This document shows, in pieces, positions 28,132 through 38,432 of a stretch of 64,000 nt of DNA. The DNA comes from Pseudomonas faucium (GTDB lineage: Bacteria; Pseudomonadota; Gammaproteobacteria; Pseudomonadales; Pseudomonadaceae): NCBI RefSeq assembly GCF_021602585.1, contig NZ_BQIP01000008.1:62001-126000 (forward strand), in the 5' to 3' direction. Position 1 is the stretch's first letter; each line of letters opens with the position of its first letter. The notes beneath the pieces were generated by a model, which saw nothing but the letters and a program-made list of their open reading frames with translations, searched no databases and was not told where the DNA came from. The translations under genes and the position numbers were made by a program.

Positions 28132-29493
28132 ATGCAAGACCAGAGCACGCCCGAGCGCTTGCAGCGCGGGCTGAAGAATCGCCATATCCAGCTGATCGCG
28201 CTGGGCGGGGCCATCGGCACCGGGTTGTTCCTGGGCATCGCCCAGACCATCCAGCTGGCCGGCCCCTCCGTTTTGCTGGGCTATGCCGTGGCTGGCCTGA
28301 TGGCCTTCCTGATCATGCGCCAGCTTGGCGAGATGGTGGTCGAGGAGCCGGTCGCCGGCAGCTTCAGCCACTTCGCCCACCAGTACTGGAGCGAGTTCGC
28401 AGGCTTCGTCTCGGGCTGGAACTACTGGGTGGTGTACGTGCTGGTCGGCATGGCCGAGCTCACGGCCGTGGGCATCTACGTGCAGTACTGGTGGCCGGAA
28501 TTCCCCACCTGGGCCACGGCGGCGATCTTCTTCGTGGTGATCAACCTCATCAACCTGACCCAGGTGAAGGTCTACGGCGAGATGGAGTTCTGGTTCGCCC
28601 TGGTCAAGGTGGTGGCCATCGTCAGCATGATCGGCTTCGGTGCCTGGCTGCTGGGCAGTGGCCATGGCGGCCCGGATGCCAGCGTGGCCAACCTGTGGCA
28701 GTACGGCGGGTTCTTCCCCAATGGCGTCACCGGCCTGGTGATGGCCCTGGCGGTGATCATGTTCTCCTTCGGCGGCCTGGAGCTGGTGGGCATCACCGCT
28801 GCCGAGGCGGACAACCCGCGCCACAGCATCCCCAAGGCCACCAACCAGGTGGTGTACCGCATCCTGATCTTCTACATCGGTGCCCTGGCGGTGCTGCTGT
28901 CGCTGTACCCCTGGCAGAAGGTGGTGCAGGGTGGCAGCCCGTTCGTGATGATCTTCCACGAGCTGGACAGCGACCTGGTGGCGACCATCCTCAACGTCGT
29001 GGTGCTGACCGCCGCGCTGTCGGTGTACAACAGCTGCGTGTACGCCAACAGCCGCATGCTGTTCGGCCTGGCCAGCCAGGGCGATGCGCCGCGCCAGCTG
29101 CTCAAGGTCAGCCGCAGCGGTGTGCCGCTGACGGCGTTGGGCGTGTCGGCGTTCGCCACGGGCATGTGCGTGCTGATCAACTACCTGATGCCGGGTGAGG
29201 CGTTCGGCCTGTTGATGGCGCTGGCGGTGTCGGCGCTGGTGATCAACTGGGCGAGCATCAGCATCACCCACCTGAAGTTCCGCAAGGCCAAGCTGGCGGC
29301 GGGTATCAAGCCGTTCTACCAGAGCTGGGGGCACCCGTTCACCAACTACCTGTGCCTGGCGTTCATCGTGCTGATTCTGGTGGTGATGTACCTGACCCCG
29401 CCGATTCGCATCTCGGTGATGCTGATTCCGGGGTGGATTGCCGTGCTTTACGTCGCCTTCCGCCTGAAGAAAGCTCGGCAGGCCAAGGGCTGA
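28132..29493 (+). CDS. aroP: APC-family aromatic amino-acid permease, AroP-like
   Basis: 453 residues, twelve predicted helices. LKNRHIQLIALGGAIGTGLF, IMRQLGEMVVEEPVAGSFSH, GWNYWVLYVLV-like GWNYWVVYVLVGMAELTAVG and FSFGGLELVGITAAEADNP are shared almost word for word with E. coli AroP. It imports Phe/Tyr/Trp with protons. The related PheP, GabP and ProY have weaker matches in these blocks, but substrate range cannot be fixed by reading. It lies 54 bp after the AEC gene, so the two may be one transcript. Confidence 0.82.
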   Translation: MQDQSTPERLQRGLKNRHIQLIALGGAIGTGLFLGIAQTIQLAGPSVLLGYAVAGLMAFLIMRQLGEMVVEEPVAGSFSHFAHQYWSEFAGFVSGWNYWVVYVLVGMAELTAVGIYVQYWWPEFPTWATAAIFFVVINLINLTQVKVYGEMEFWFALVKVVAIVSMIGFGAWLLGSGHGGPDASVANLWQYGGFFPNGVTGLVMALAVIMFSFGGLELVGITAAEADNPRHSIPKATNQVVYRILIFYIGALAVLLSLYPWQKVVQGGSPFVMIFHELDSDLVATILNVVVLTAALSVYNSCVYANSRMLFGLASQGDAPRQLLKVSRSGVPLTALGVSAFATGMCVLINYLMPGEAFGLLMALAVSALVINWASISITHLKFRKAKLAAGIKPFYQSWGHPFTNYLCLAFIVLILVVMYLTPPIRISVMLIPGWIAVLYVAFRLKKARQAKG

Positions 29494-29502
29494 GTCTTTT
29501 CC

Positions 29503-29585
29503 GGCCTCATCGCCGGCAAGCCGGCTCCCACAGAGATCAGCAGCGCTGCGGTCAACGTGGGAGCCGGCTTGCCGGCGATAAGGCC
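29503..29585. repeat. REP-type inverted repeat, 29-bp arms with one mismatch
   Basis: Arms 29503-29531 and 29557-29585 (core GCCGGCAAGCCGGCTCCCAC). Lies between the convergent aroP and CMD-family genes. Confidence 0.88.
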
Positions 29586-29604
29586 AGTACTGGCCACCGA
29601 TCGT

Positions 29605-29976
29605 TCAAGCCTGGTAACTGTCGATCACTTCCTGCGCGGCCCTGAACGCATCGATCGCCGCCGGCACCCCCGCATACACGGCGCAATGCAGCAGCGCCTC
29701 GCGAATCTCCTCCACCGTACAGCCATTGTTCAACGCCCCGCGCACATGGCCCTTGAGCTCCTGCGGGCACTTGAGTGCCGTCAGCGTGGCCAGGGTGATC
29801 AGGCTGCGGGTTTTCAGCGGCAGGCCCTCACGCGCCCAGACACTGCCCCAGGCGTGCTGGTTGACGAAGTCCTGCAGCGGTTGGGTGAACTCGGTGGCGT
29901 TGCCCAGGGCGCGGTCGACGAATGCGTCGCCCATGACCTGGCGGCGAATCTGTTCGCCAGTGTTGTTTTCAGCCAT
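29605..29976 (-). CDS. Carboxymuconolactone decarboxylase family protein (PcaC-like)
   Basis: 123 residues from ATG 29976, with AAGGAA upstream. The core HAWGSVWAREGLPLKTRSLI, ELKGHVRGALNNGCTVEEIR and LLHCAVYAGVPAAIDAFRAA follow the PcaC/CMD pattern, including the second Cys-x2-x-Tyr/His region. There are no other protocatechuate genes near, so it need not be the beta-ketoadipate enzyme; AhpD-like redox roles occur in the same fold. It is 10 bp downstream of a cation exchanger gene on the same strand, suggesting co-transcription. Confidence 0.83.
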   Translation of the reverse strand: MAENNTGEQIRRQVMGDAFVDRALGNATEFTQPLQDFVNQHAWGSVWAREGLPLKTRSLITLATLTALKCPQELKGHVRGALNNGCTVEEIREALLHCAVYAGVPAAIDAFRAAQEVIDSYQA

Positions 29977-29986
29977 GTTGTTTTCC

Positions 29987-31072
29987 TTAGTGTTGGCGGC
30001 GCCAGGCGCGCACCGTGGTGAACAGCAACACCACGCCGAGCACTGGCAGGACATAGAACAGCATCAACCGCTCCAGGCGGCCGGCCAGCGGCATGCCCAT
30101 GGTAAAGGCCGCCACGTGCAGGCCGTAGGCCAGGTACAGGCACAGGAACACCAGCCCTTCGGCGCGGGTGATGCGGTAGCCGGAGTAGAACACCGGCAGG
30201 CTCAGGGCGGCGACGCCGAGCATCACCGGCAGGTCGAAGCCCAGGGCATTGGGGGAAATGGTCAGCGTCTCGGGAGTGATCAGCGCGGTCAGGCCCAGCA
30301 CCCCCAGCAGGTTGAACAGGTTGCTGCCGATCACCGTGCCCACGGCGATTTCCCGCTCGCCGCGCAGGGCGGCGATCAGCGCCGCGGCGAGTTCGGGCAT
30401 CGAGGTACAGACCGCGACCACGGTCAGGCCGATGATGCGCTCGGACAGGCCCAGGTCGGTCGCCACTTCCACCGCGGCTTCGAGCAGCAGGTGGCCGGCC
30501 AGGCTCAGCAGGCCGAGGCCGCACAGCACCTGCAGCAGCGTGCCGGACCAGAAGCGTGCCGGGCTGCTGCTGAGCGGGCGCGGGGCGGGGTAGGTGCGGG
30601 CGTAGTGGCGCGACTGGTGCCAGAGCATGCCCAGGTAGCCCAGCAGGCCCAGCAACAACAGCAAGCCCTCGAGCCGGCCCAGGTGGCCGTTGGCGGCCAG
30701 GGCGTAGACCAGCGCGCTGGCGACAATCATCAGCGGGATGTCCAGGCGCACCAGTTGGCGTGAGACCCGCAGCGGGATGATCAGCGCCGCCAGGCCGAGG
30801 ATCACCAGCACGTTGAAGATGTTGCTGCCGATCACGCTGCCCACGGCCACGTCGGGCGCGCCCTGGTAGGCCGCCTGCAGGCTCACGGTCAGTTGCGGCG
30901 CGGTACTGCCGAACGCCACCAGGCTCAGGCCGATGATCAGCGGCCGCACATGCAGGCGCAGGGCCAGGCGCAGGGCGGCGCGCACCATCAGTTCGGCGCC
31001 GGCCACCAGCAACAGCAGGGCCAGGCCCAGTTGCAGGAGGCTGAAGGTGGGGAGGGTGGCCAGGTCGAAAAT
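29987..31072 (-). CDS. CaCA-family calcium/sodium exchanger, apparent ATT start
   Basis: 361 residues if begun at ATT 31072. The two inverted exchanger repeats are clear: LSLVAFGSTAPQLTVSLQAA, with VGSVIGSNIFN, and LTVVAVCTSMPELAAALIAA, with VGTVIGSNLFN. The only ATG/GTG/TTG available before the first repeat is TTG 31012, which would cut helix 1 (FSLLQLGLALLLLVAGAELM) in half. The frame is open upstream to a TGA near 31100 and contains no other standard start. ATT 31072 has GGAG at 8 nt. Function: exchange of Ca2+ (or K+) for Na+ or H+ across the inner membrane. Confidence 0.75.
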   Translation of the reverse strand: MFDLATLPTFSLLQLGLALLLLVAGAELMVRAALRLALRLHVRPLIIGLSLVAFGSTAPQLTVSLQAAYQGAPDVAVGSVIGSNIFNVLVILGLAALIIPLRVSRQLVRLDIPLMIVASALVYALAANGHLGRLEGLLLLLGLLGYLGMLWHQSRHYARTYPAPRPLSSSPARFWSGTLLQVLCGLGLLSLAGHLLLEAAVEVATDLGLSERIIGLTVVAVCTSMPELAAALIAALRGEREIAVGTVIGSNLFNLLGVLGLTALITPETLTISPNALGFDLPVMLGVAALSLPVFYSGYRITRAEGLVFLCLYLAYGLHVAAFTMGMPLAGRLERLMLFYVLPVLGVVLLFTTVRAWRRQH

Positions 31073-31091
31073 GGTCGGGGCTCCAGTGGTG

Positions 31092-31466
31092 TCAGTCGCT
31101 CAGACCTTGTACCCGGACGCGCGCCGTTCCGCTACGGAGCATGCCGATTTTTTCTGCGGCTGCGCGTGACAGGTCGATCAGCCGGCCACGCGTGTGCGGG
31201 CCGCGGTCGTTGATGCGCACGACCACGCTGCGTTGGTTGGCAAGGTTGGTGACCAGCACGCGGCTGCCAAAGGGCAGGCTGCGGTGGGCGGCGGTCAGGC
31301 CGTGCTGGTTGAAGGCTTCGCCGCTGGCGGTGCGTTTGCCGTGGTGGCGCGAGCCGTAATAGGAGGCGGTACCGGTTTCGTTGTAACCGCGGGGGTCGAT
31401 GTCGTGGCTGGCGCAGCCGGCCAGGAAGGAGAACAGGGCCAGGGTGCCGAGGGATCGTTTTAGCAA
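31092..31466 (-). CDS. Minimal RlpA-like septal ring lytic transglycosylase lipoprotein
   Basis: 124 residues. Lipobox FLAGC (Cys18) followed by Ala-Ser, then a single double-psi beta barrel: [35 protein letters not shown] and [20 protein letters not shown]. The catalytic-type Asp and His of RlpA are present (NDRGPH). It lacks the C-terminal SPOR domain that brings long RlpA to denuded septal peptidoglycan, so location must be set otherwise. It is a second, short RlpA paralogue. Confidence 0.87.
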   Translation of the reverse strand: MLKRSLGTLALFSFLAGCASHDIDPRGYNETGTASYYGSRHHGKRTASGEAFNQHGLTAAHRSLPFGSRVLVTNLANQRSVVVRINDRGPHTRGRLIDLSRAAAEKIGMLRSGTARVRVQGLSD

Positions 31467-31507
31467 GGTGATGCTCCGGTGCTGCTGTTGGGGCCGCTGT
31501 GCGGCCC

Positions 31508-31565
31508 ATCGCGGATGAATCCGCTCCTACAGGTGTGTGTTTGTAGGAGCAGATTCATCCGCGAT
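31508..31565. repeat. REP-type inverted repeat (GCTCCTACA class)
   Basis: 24-bp arms 31508-31531 and 31542-31565 with one mismatch. The outer part (ATCGCGGATGAATC) differs from the elements at 9718 and 14824, so it is a subfamily. Confidence 0.85.
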
Positions 31566-31596
31566 CGAGGGCAAAGCCCTCGCCGCGTTTTTCAGC

Positions 31597-33042
31597 TCAC
31601 CCTTCGAGCTTGGCCTTGAGCAATTGGTTCACCTGCCCCGGGTTGGCCTTGCCTTTGGACGCCTTCATCGCCTGGCCGACGAAGAAGCCGAACATCTTGC
31701 CCCGCTTGGCCTCGTCGGCGGCGCGGTACTGTTCGACCTGCTCGGCATTGGCGGCGAGCATCTCGTCGAGCATCTTGTCGATCGCACCGGTGTCGGTGAC
31801 CTGCTTGAGGCCACGGCTTTCGATGATGCTGTCGGCATCGCCTTCACCGGCGGCCATGGCCTCGAACACGGTCTTGGCGATCTTGCCGCTGATGGTGTTG
31901 TCGCGAATGCGCTGCAACATGCCACCCAGCTGCGCGGCGGTTACCGGCGCCTGGTCGATCTCGATGCCCAGCTTGTTGAGCAGGCTGCCCAGCTCGACCA
32001 TCACCCAGTTGGCCGCAAGCTTGGCATCGCCACCGATCTTCACCACTTCTTCGAAGTAGTCCGCCTGCTCGCGGCTGGAGGCCAGCACGTTGGCGTCGTA
32101 GGCCGACAGGCCGTACTGGCTCTGGAAGCGCTCGACTTTTTGCGGCGGCAGCTCCGGCAGGCCGGCGCGGATGGTTTCGAGGAAGCTGTCCTCGATGACC
32201 ACCGGCAGCAGGTCCGGGTCGGGGAAGTAACGGTAGTCGTTGGCTTCCTCCTTGCTGCGCATGGAGCGTGTCTCGTCCTTGTTCGGGTCGTACAGGCGGG
32301 TTTCCTGGACCACCTTGCCGCCGTCCTCGATCAGCTCGATCTGGCGCTGGATCTCGCTGTTGATGGCGCGCTCGATGAAGCGGAACGAGTTGACGTTCTT
32401 GATCTCGCAGCGGGTGCCGAACTCGGCCTGGCCTTTCGGGCGGATCGAGACGTTGCAGTCGCAACGCAGCGAGCCTTCGGCCATGTTGCCGTCGCAGATG
32501 CCCAGGTAGCGCACCAGGGCGTGGATCGCCTTGACGTAGGCCACGGCTTCCTTGGCGCTGCGCATGTCCGGCTCGGAGACGATTTCCAGCAGCGGGGTGC
32601 CGGCGCGGTTCAGGTCGATGCCGGTGGAGCCGCTGAAGTCTTCGTGCAGGCTCTTGCCGGCGTCTTCTTCAAGGTGCGCGCGGGTCACGCCGATGCGTTT
32701 GATGGTGCCGTCTTCCAGGGCGATGTCCAGGTGGCCCTTGCCGACGATCGGCAGGTCCATCTGGCTGATCTGGTAGCCCTTGGGCAGGTCCGGGTAGAAG
32801 TAGTTCTTGCGCGCGAACACGTTGCGCTTGCCGATCTCGGCGTCGATCGCCAGGCCGAACATGCAGGCCATGCGCACGGCTTCCTGGTTCAGCACCGGCA
32901 GTACGCCGGGCATGCCCAGGTCAACCAGGCTGGCCTGGGTGTTCGGCTCGGAGCCGAAGGTGGTGGCGCTGCCGGAGAAGATCTTCGACTGGGTGGCCAG
33001 CTGGGTGTGAATTTCCAGCCCGATCACAACTTCCCATTGCAT
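31597..33042 (-). CDS. gatB: Asp-tRNA(Asn)/Glu-tRNA(Gln) amidotransferase subunit B
   Basis: 481 residues, usual length. [13 protein letters not shown] opens the kinase-like domain, followed by [16 protein letters not shown] and a C-terminal YqeY/tRNA-binding tail. It activates misacylated Glu-tRNA(Gln)/Asp-tRNA(Asn) for transamidation. Third gene of gatCAB, 11 bp after gatA. Confidence 0.97.
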   Translation of the reverse strand: MQWEVVIGLEIHTQLATQSKIFSGSATTFGSEPNTQASLVDLGMPGVLPVLNQEAVRMACMFGLAIDAEIGKRNVFARKNYFYPDLPKGYQISQMDLPIVGKGHLDIALEDGTIKRIGVTRAHLEEDAGKSLHEDFSGSTGIDLNRAGTPLLEIVSEPDMRSAKEAVAYVKAIHALVRYLGICDGNMAEGSLRCDCNVSIRPKGQAEFGTRCEIKNVNSFRFIERAINSEIQRQIELIEDGGKVVQETRLYDPNKDETRSMRSKEEANDYRYFPDPDLLPVVIEDSFLETIRAGLPELPPQKVERFQSQYGLSAYDANVLASSREQADYFEEVVKIGGDAKLAANWVMVELGSLLNKLGIEIDQAPVTAAQLGGMLQRIRDNTISGKIAKTVFEAMAAGEGDADSIIESRGLKQVTDTGAIDKMLDEMLAANAEQVEQYRAADEAKRGKMFGFFVGQAMKASKGKANPGQVNQLLKAKLEG

Positions 33043-33053
33043 GTGTGAATTCC

Positions 33054-34505
33054 TCAGAAGCCGTTGGGGGCGCGGGTGTGCCAGTCGGTGACTTGCTGGT
33101 AGCGGTGCGCGACGTTGAGCAGGCGGCCTTCCTGGAAGTACGGGGCCAGCAGCTGCACGCCGACCGGCAGGCCATCGACGAAGCCGGCTGGCATCGACAG
33201 GCCCGGCAGGCCCGCCAGGTTGGCGGTGATGGTGTAGACGTCTTCAAGGTAGGCGGCGACCGGGTCGCTGCTCTTGGCGCCAAGCTTCCAGGCCGGGTTC
33301 GGCGTGGTCGGGCCGAGGATCAGGTCGACGCCCTCGAAGGCGGCCATGAAGTCGTTCTTGATCAGGCGGCGAATCTGTTGCGCCTTGACGTAGTAGGCAT
33401 CGTAGTAGCCGGCCGACAGGGCGTAGGTGCCGACCATGATGCGCCGCTGCACTTCGGCACCGAAGCCTTCGCCACGGGAGCGCTTGTACAGGTCGGTGAG
33501 GTCCTTGGGCTCTTCGCAGCGGTAGCCGAAGCGCACGCCGTCGAAACGCGACAGGTTGGAGGAGGCTTCTGCCGGCGCGATCACGTAGTACGCCGGGATG
33601 GCGTGCTGCATGTTCGGCAGGCTGATTTCCTTGACCACCGCGCCGAGCTTTTCCAGCTCCTTGACGCTGGCCTGCACCCGTTCGGCGATGCGCGGGTCGA
33701 GGCCGGCGCCGAAGTATTCCTTCGGCAGGCCGATGCGCAGGCCCTGCAGCGAGGCGTTGAGGTTGGCGCTGTAGTCCGGCACCGGCTCGTCGATGCTGGT
33801 GGAGTCCTTGGTGTCGAAGCCGGCCATGCCTTGCAGCAGCAGCGCGCAGTCTTCGGCAGTGCGGGCCAGCGGGCCGCCCTGGTCGAGGCTCGAGGCGTAG
33901 GCGATCATGCCCCAGCGCGAAACGCGACCGTACGTCGGTTTCAGGCCGGTGAGGTTGGTCAGCGCAGCCGGCTGGCGGATCGAGCCGCCGGTGTCGGTGC
34001 CGGTGGTGGCCGGCAGCAGGCGCGCGGCCACGGCCGCGGCGGAGCCACCGGACGAGCCGCCAGGCACGTGCTCGAGGTTCCACGGGTTCTTCACCGCGCC
34101 GTAGTGGCTGGATTCGTTGGCCGAACCCATGGCGAACTCGTCCATGTTGGTCTTGCCCAGGGTGACCATGCCGGCTTCGGCCAGCTTGGCAACCACGGTG
34201 GCATCATACGGCGCCTTGAAGTTGTCGAGCATCTTCGAGCCGCAGCTGGTGCGCACGCCCTGGGTGCAGAACAGGTCCTTGTGGGCGATGGGGGCACCCA
34301 GCAGCGCGCCGGCTTCGCCAGCGGCGCGACGGGCGTCGGCGGCACGGGCCTGGCCCAGGGCCAGCTCCTCGGTGACGCTGATGAAGCTGTTGAGTTGCGG
34401 GTCGAGCTGCTTGATGCGCGCCAGCAGCGCGCCGGTCAGCTCTTCGGAGGAAAACGACTTGTCGGCGAGTCCGCGGGCGATCTCGGCCAGGGTCAATTGA
34501 TGCAT
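33054..34505 (-). CDS. gatA: Asp-tRNA(Asn)/Glu-tRNA(Gln) amidotransferase subunit A
   Basis: 483 residues. The amidase signature is complete: [14 protein letters not shown] and the Ser-cisSer-Lys region ([12 protein letters not shown], with [12 protein letters not shown]-like [13 protein letters not shown]). It releases ammonia from Gln/Asn for GatB. 15 bp after gatC. Confidence 0.97.
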   Translation of the reverse strand: MHQLTLAEIARGLADKSFSSEELTGALLARIKQLDPQLNSFISVTEELALGQARAADARRAAGEAGALLGAPIAHKDLFCTQGVRTSCGSKMLDNFKAPYDATVVAKLAEAGMVTLGKTNMDEFAMGSANESSHYGAVKNPWNLEHVPGGSSGGSAAAVAARLLPATTGTDTGGSIRQPAALTNLTGLKPTYGRVSRWGMIAYASSLDQGGPLARTAEDCALLLQGMAGFDTKDSTSIDEPVPDYSANLNASLQGLRIGLPKEYFGAGLDPRIAERVQASVKELEKLGAVVKEISLPNMQHAIPAYYVIAPAEASSNLSRFDGVRFGYRCEEPKDLTDLYKRSRGEGFGAEVQRRIMVGTYALSAGYYDAYYVKAQQIRRLIKNDFMAAFEGVDLILGPTTPNPAWKLGAKSSDPVAAYLEDVYTITANLAGLPGLSMPAGFVDGLPVGVQLLAPYFQEGRLLNVAHRYQQVTDWHTRAPNGF

Positions 34506-34520
34506 GGCAGGCTCTATCCC

Positions 34521-34808
34521 TTACTCGATGACTTTCGGAACCAGGTACAGACCGCTTTCGGTCGAGGGTGCGATGGCCTGGTAGGCCTCGCGCTGGTTGC
34601 TTTCGGTGACCTGGTCCGGGCGCAGGCGCTGGCTGGCCTCCAGCGGGTGGGCCAGGGGCTCGATGCCGGTGGTGTCGACCGCTTGCATCTGGTCGACCAG
34701 GCCGAGAATGCTGTTCAGGGCGTCGGTAATGCGTGGCAGTTCGCCTTCATTCAGGCCCAGGCGGGCCAGATGGGCGATCTTTTCCACGTCGCAGCGTTCA
34801 AGCGCCAT
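34521..34808 (-). CDS. gatC: Asp-tRNA(Asn)/Glu-tRNA(Gln) amidotransferase subunit C
   Basis: 95 residues from ATG 34808. [20 protein letters not shown] and the tail [10 protein letters not shown] are standard GatC. It is a small clamp around GatA. First gene of the operon, read divergently from mreB across a 204-bp control region. Confidence 0.95.
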   Translation of the reverse strand: MALERCDVEKIAHLARLGLNEGELPRITDALNSILGLVDQMQAVDTTGIEPLAHPLEASQRLRPDQVTESNQREAYQAIAPSTESGLYLVPKVIE

Positions 34809-34853
34809 GGGAATCTCCAGGGGAAACAAAGAACGGAAAAGGGTCCGCGATGA

Positions 34854-36050
<1,197 letters not shown>

Positions 36051-36077
36051 TCTGCGCCGCTTTCCAGTGCCCGGTTT

Positions 36078-36104
36078 ACAGGTAGCACGCGCAGTGCTAC
36101 CTGT
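36078..36104 (+). other. Perfect hairpin in the mreB-mreC gap
   Basis: ACAGGTAGCAC (36078-36088), loop GCGCA, exact complement (36094-36104). No T run follows, so read-through is expected. It may lower mreCD expression relative to mreB or stabilise the mreB 3' end, since MreB is needed in excess (inference). Confidence 0.55.
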
Positions 36105-36212
36105 ATGCGCTGGGCTGGCGTCCTTCCGGGCGTCGTTTCCGTCAACCCGCAACCAGGCTGGTGCGTTGTCCCATGTCCAATGACCTCCTGAGTCGTCCAC
36201 GAGGAACGGCCC

Positions 36213-37244
36213 ATTAAACCGCTTTTCTCCAAGGGCCCCTCGCTGGGCGTTCGCCTGCTCGTTCTGGTAGTCATGTCGGTCGCGTTGATGGTTGTCGACG
36301 CGCGCTTCGACGTGCTCAAGCCCGTGCGCAGCCAGATGGGCCTGGTGCTGATGGAGTCGTACTGGATCACCGACCTGCCGCAACGTGCGTGGCAAGGTGT
36401 GGCCGGCCAGTTCGGCAGCCGTACCGAACTGATCGCCGAGAACGAAAAGCTCAAGACCGAGGCCCTGCTGCTGCAGGGGCGCCTGCAGAAGCTGGCGGCC
36501 CTGACCGAGCAGAACGTGCGCCTGCGCGAGTTGCTCAACTCTTCGGCGCTGGTCAATGAAAAGGTCGAAGTGGCCGAGCTGATCGGTGTCGACCCCAACC
36601 CGTTCACCCACCGCATCCTGATCAACAAGGGCGAGCGCGACGGCGTGTTCCTCGGCCAGCCGGTGCTCGATGCCCGCGGCCTGATGGGCCAGGTGGTCGA
36701 GCTGATGCCGTACACCTCGCGGGTGCTGCTGCTCACCGACACCACCCATAGCATCCCGGTGCAGGTCAACCGCAACGGCCTGCGCGCCATCGCCAGCGGT
36801 ACCGGCAACCCGGAACGCCTGGAACTGCGCCATGTGGCGGACACCGCCGACATCAAGGAAGGCGACCTGCTGGTGAGCTCCGGCATGGGCCAGCGCTTCC
36901 CGGCCGGCTACCCGGTGGCCACGGTCAACGAAGTGATCCACGACTCCGGCCAGCCTTTCGCCATCGTTCGCGCCATTCCCACCGCCGCGCTCAACCGCAG
37001 CCGCTACATGCTGCTGGTGTTCAGCGACCGGCGCACGCCGGAGCAGCGCGCCACCGAAGCGGCGATCGCCCAGGAAGAAGCTGACCGCAAGGGTGCGACG
37101 AGCCCGGCCCAGCCAGCCGCCAATGGCGATCAGGCCGCGCCGGCCAGTGCACCGGCCCCCGCTGCCGGGGCACCTGCTCCCGCCGCTGCGCCCGCCAGCC
37201 CGGCGTCGGCGCCCGCGGCACCTGCTCACCCACGGAGGCAATGA
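36213..37244 (+). CDS. mreC: Rod-shape protein MreC, apparent ATT start
   Basis: 343 residues if begun at ATT 36213. The frame is open upstream to a TGA near 36188 but has no ATG, GTG or TTG before ATG 36273. That ATG would delete the cytoplasmic tail and the first half of the single membrane helix (LGVRLLVLVVMSVALMVV). ATT 36213 has GAGG 8 nt upstream; CTG 36243 is the only near-cognate alternative with a ribosome-site-like AAGGG. The protein continues with a coiled coil (RTELIAENEKLKTEALLLQG) and the MreC beta domains (GVDPNPFTHRILINKGERDG), then a Pro/Ala-rich tail. It links MreB to periplasmic wall synthesis. Confidence 0.85.
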   Translation: MKPLFSKGPSLGVRLLVLVVMSVALMVVDARFDVLKPVRSQMGLVLMESYWITDLPQRAWQGVAGQFGSRTELIAENEKLKTEALLLQGRLQKLAALTEQNVRLRELLNSSALVNEKVEVAELIGVDPNPFTHRILINKGERDGVFLGQPVLDARGLMGQVVELMPYTSRVLLLTDTTHSIPVQVNRNGLRAIASGTGNPERLELRHVADTADIKEGDLLVSSGMGQRFPAGYPVATVNEVIHDSGQPFAIVRAIPTAALNRSRYMLLVFSDRRTPEQRATEAAIAQEEADRKGATSPAQPAANGDQAAPASAPAPAAGAPAPAAAPASPASAPAAPAHPRRQ

Positions 37245-37732
37245 TGGCCAAGTCGCGCCGTAACCACGGTTGGGTCATCTGGCTGACGTTCGCCATCGGC
37301 CTGCTGCTCAGCGTTTCCCCCATGCCGCAGTTCCTCGAAGTGTTCCGGCCCATGTGGCTGGCGCTGCTGGTGTCGTTCTGGACCCTCATGGTGCCGAACA
37401 AGGTGGGCATGACCACCGCGTTCGTGCTCGGCCTGGCCGAGGATGTGCTGTATGGCACGCTGTTGGGGCAGAACGCCCTGATCCTGACCCTGATCACCTT
37501 CCTGGTGCTGTCCTTGCAGCAGCGCCTGCGCATGTTCCCGATGTGGCAGCAGAGCCTGGTGATCCTGGTGATCTTCGGCATCGCCCAGCTGATCCAGCTG
37601 TGGCTCAGCGCGCTCACCGGCAACCGCCTGCCGACCCTGGCGCTGGTCTGGTCGGCGGTCATCAGCGCCTTGCTCTGGCCCTGGATCAGTTTCGCCCTGC
37701 GCGACCTGCGCCGGCGCTTGCATATCAACTGA
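37244..37732 (+). CDS. mreD: Rod-shape protein MreD
   Basis: 162 residues, about five membrane helices. ATG 37244 (5 nt after GGAGG) is preferred to ATG 37241 (2 nt). It overlaps the mreC stop. GLAEDVLYGTLLGQNAL is a typical MreD block. Inner-membrane partner of MreC and RodA. Confidence 0.92.
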   Translation: MAKSRRNHGWVIWLTFAIGLLLSVSPMPQFLEVFRPMWLALLVSFWTLMVPNKVGMTTAFVLGLAEDVLYGTLLGQNALILTLITFLVLSLQQRLRMFPMWQQSLVILVIFGIAQLIQLWLSALTGNRLPTLALVWSAVISALLWPWISFALRDLRRRLHIN

Positions 37733-37765
37733 CGGCGCTGGCGCCACTGACAGGGAGATGTCTGC

Positions 37766-38362
37766 ATGAACCCGCTTTACCTGGCCTCCGGCTCCCCCCG
37801 TCGGCGTGAACTGCTGACCCAGATCGGCGTGCCGTTCACCCCTGTCAGTGCCCCCATCGATGAAACCCCGCTGCCCGGCGAAAGCGCCGAGGCCTACGTC
37901 GAGCGCCTGGCCGTGGCCAAGGCCGAGGCCGGCCTTGCCAGCCTGGGGGGCCCGGCGCTAACGCTTGGCGCAGACACGGCGGTGGTGCTCGATGGTCGTA
38001 TTCTCGGCAAGCCGGAAAACCGCGAACATGCCTTGGCCATGCTGGCCGAGCTGTCTGGCCGCGCGCATCAGGTGCTGACCGCCGTCGCAGTGAGTGATGG
38101 CCAGCGCTGCCAGAGCCTGTGTGTCGCCAGCAACGTGCGCTTTCGCCCCATCAGCCCGGCAGAAGCCGAACGCTACTGGGCCAGTGGCGAGCCGGCGGAC
38201 AAGGCCGGCGGCTATGCCATCCAGGGCCTGGGGGCGGTATTCGTCACCGGGCTTGAAGGCAGCTATTCGGCGGTGGTCGGCCTGCCCTTGAGTGAAACGG
38301 CCGAACTGCTCGGCCAATTCGGTATCGCCTGCTGGCAGGTACCGGCGCTTTGCCAGAGGTAA
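37766..38362 (+). CDS. maf: Maf-family nucleotide pyrophosphatase (YhdE type)
   Basis: 198 residues. [18 protein letters not shown], the catalytic [18 protein letters not shown] and [12 protein letters not shown] are diagnostic. The family hydrolyses dTTP, UTP and modified nucleotides to monophosphates and pyrophosphate. It follows mreD by 33 bp, as in many gamma-proteobacteria. Confidence 0.95.
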   Translation: MNPLYLASGSPRRRELLTQIGVPFTPVSAPIDETPLPGESAEAYVERLAVAKAEAGLASLGGPALTLGADTAVVLDGRILGKPENREHALAMLAELSGRAHQVLTAVAVSDGQRCQSLCVASNVRFRPISPAEAERYWASGEPADKAGGYAIQGLGAVFVTGLEGSYSAVVGLPLSETAELLGQFGIACWQVPALCQR

Positions 38363-38432
38363 TAGAAACCAGCGGTGGCCAGCCTGGCACGCGCGATCCA
38401 TCATTAGCGAAGACCTTTGACGAGAGCCTGCC

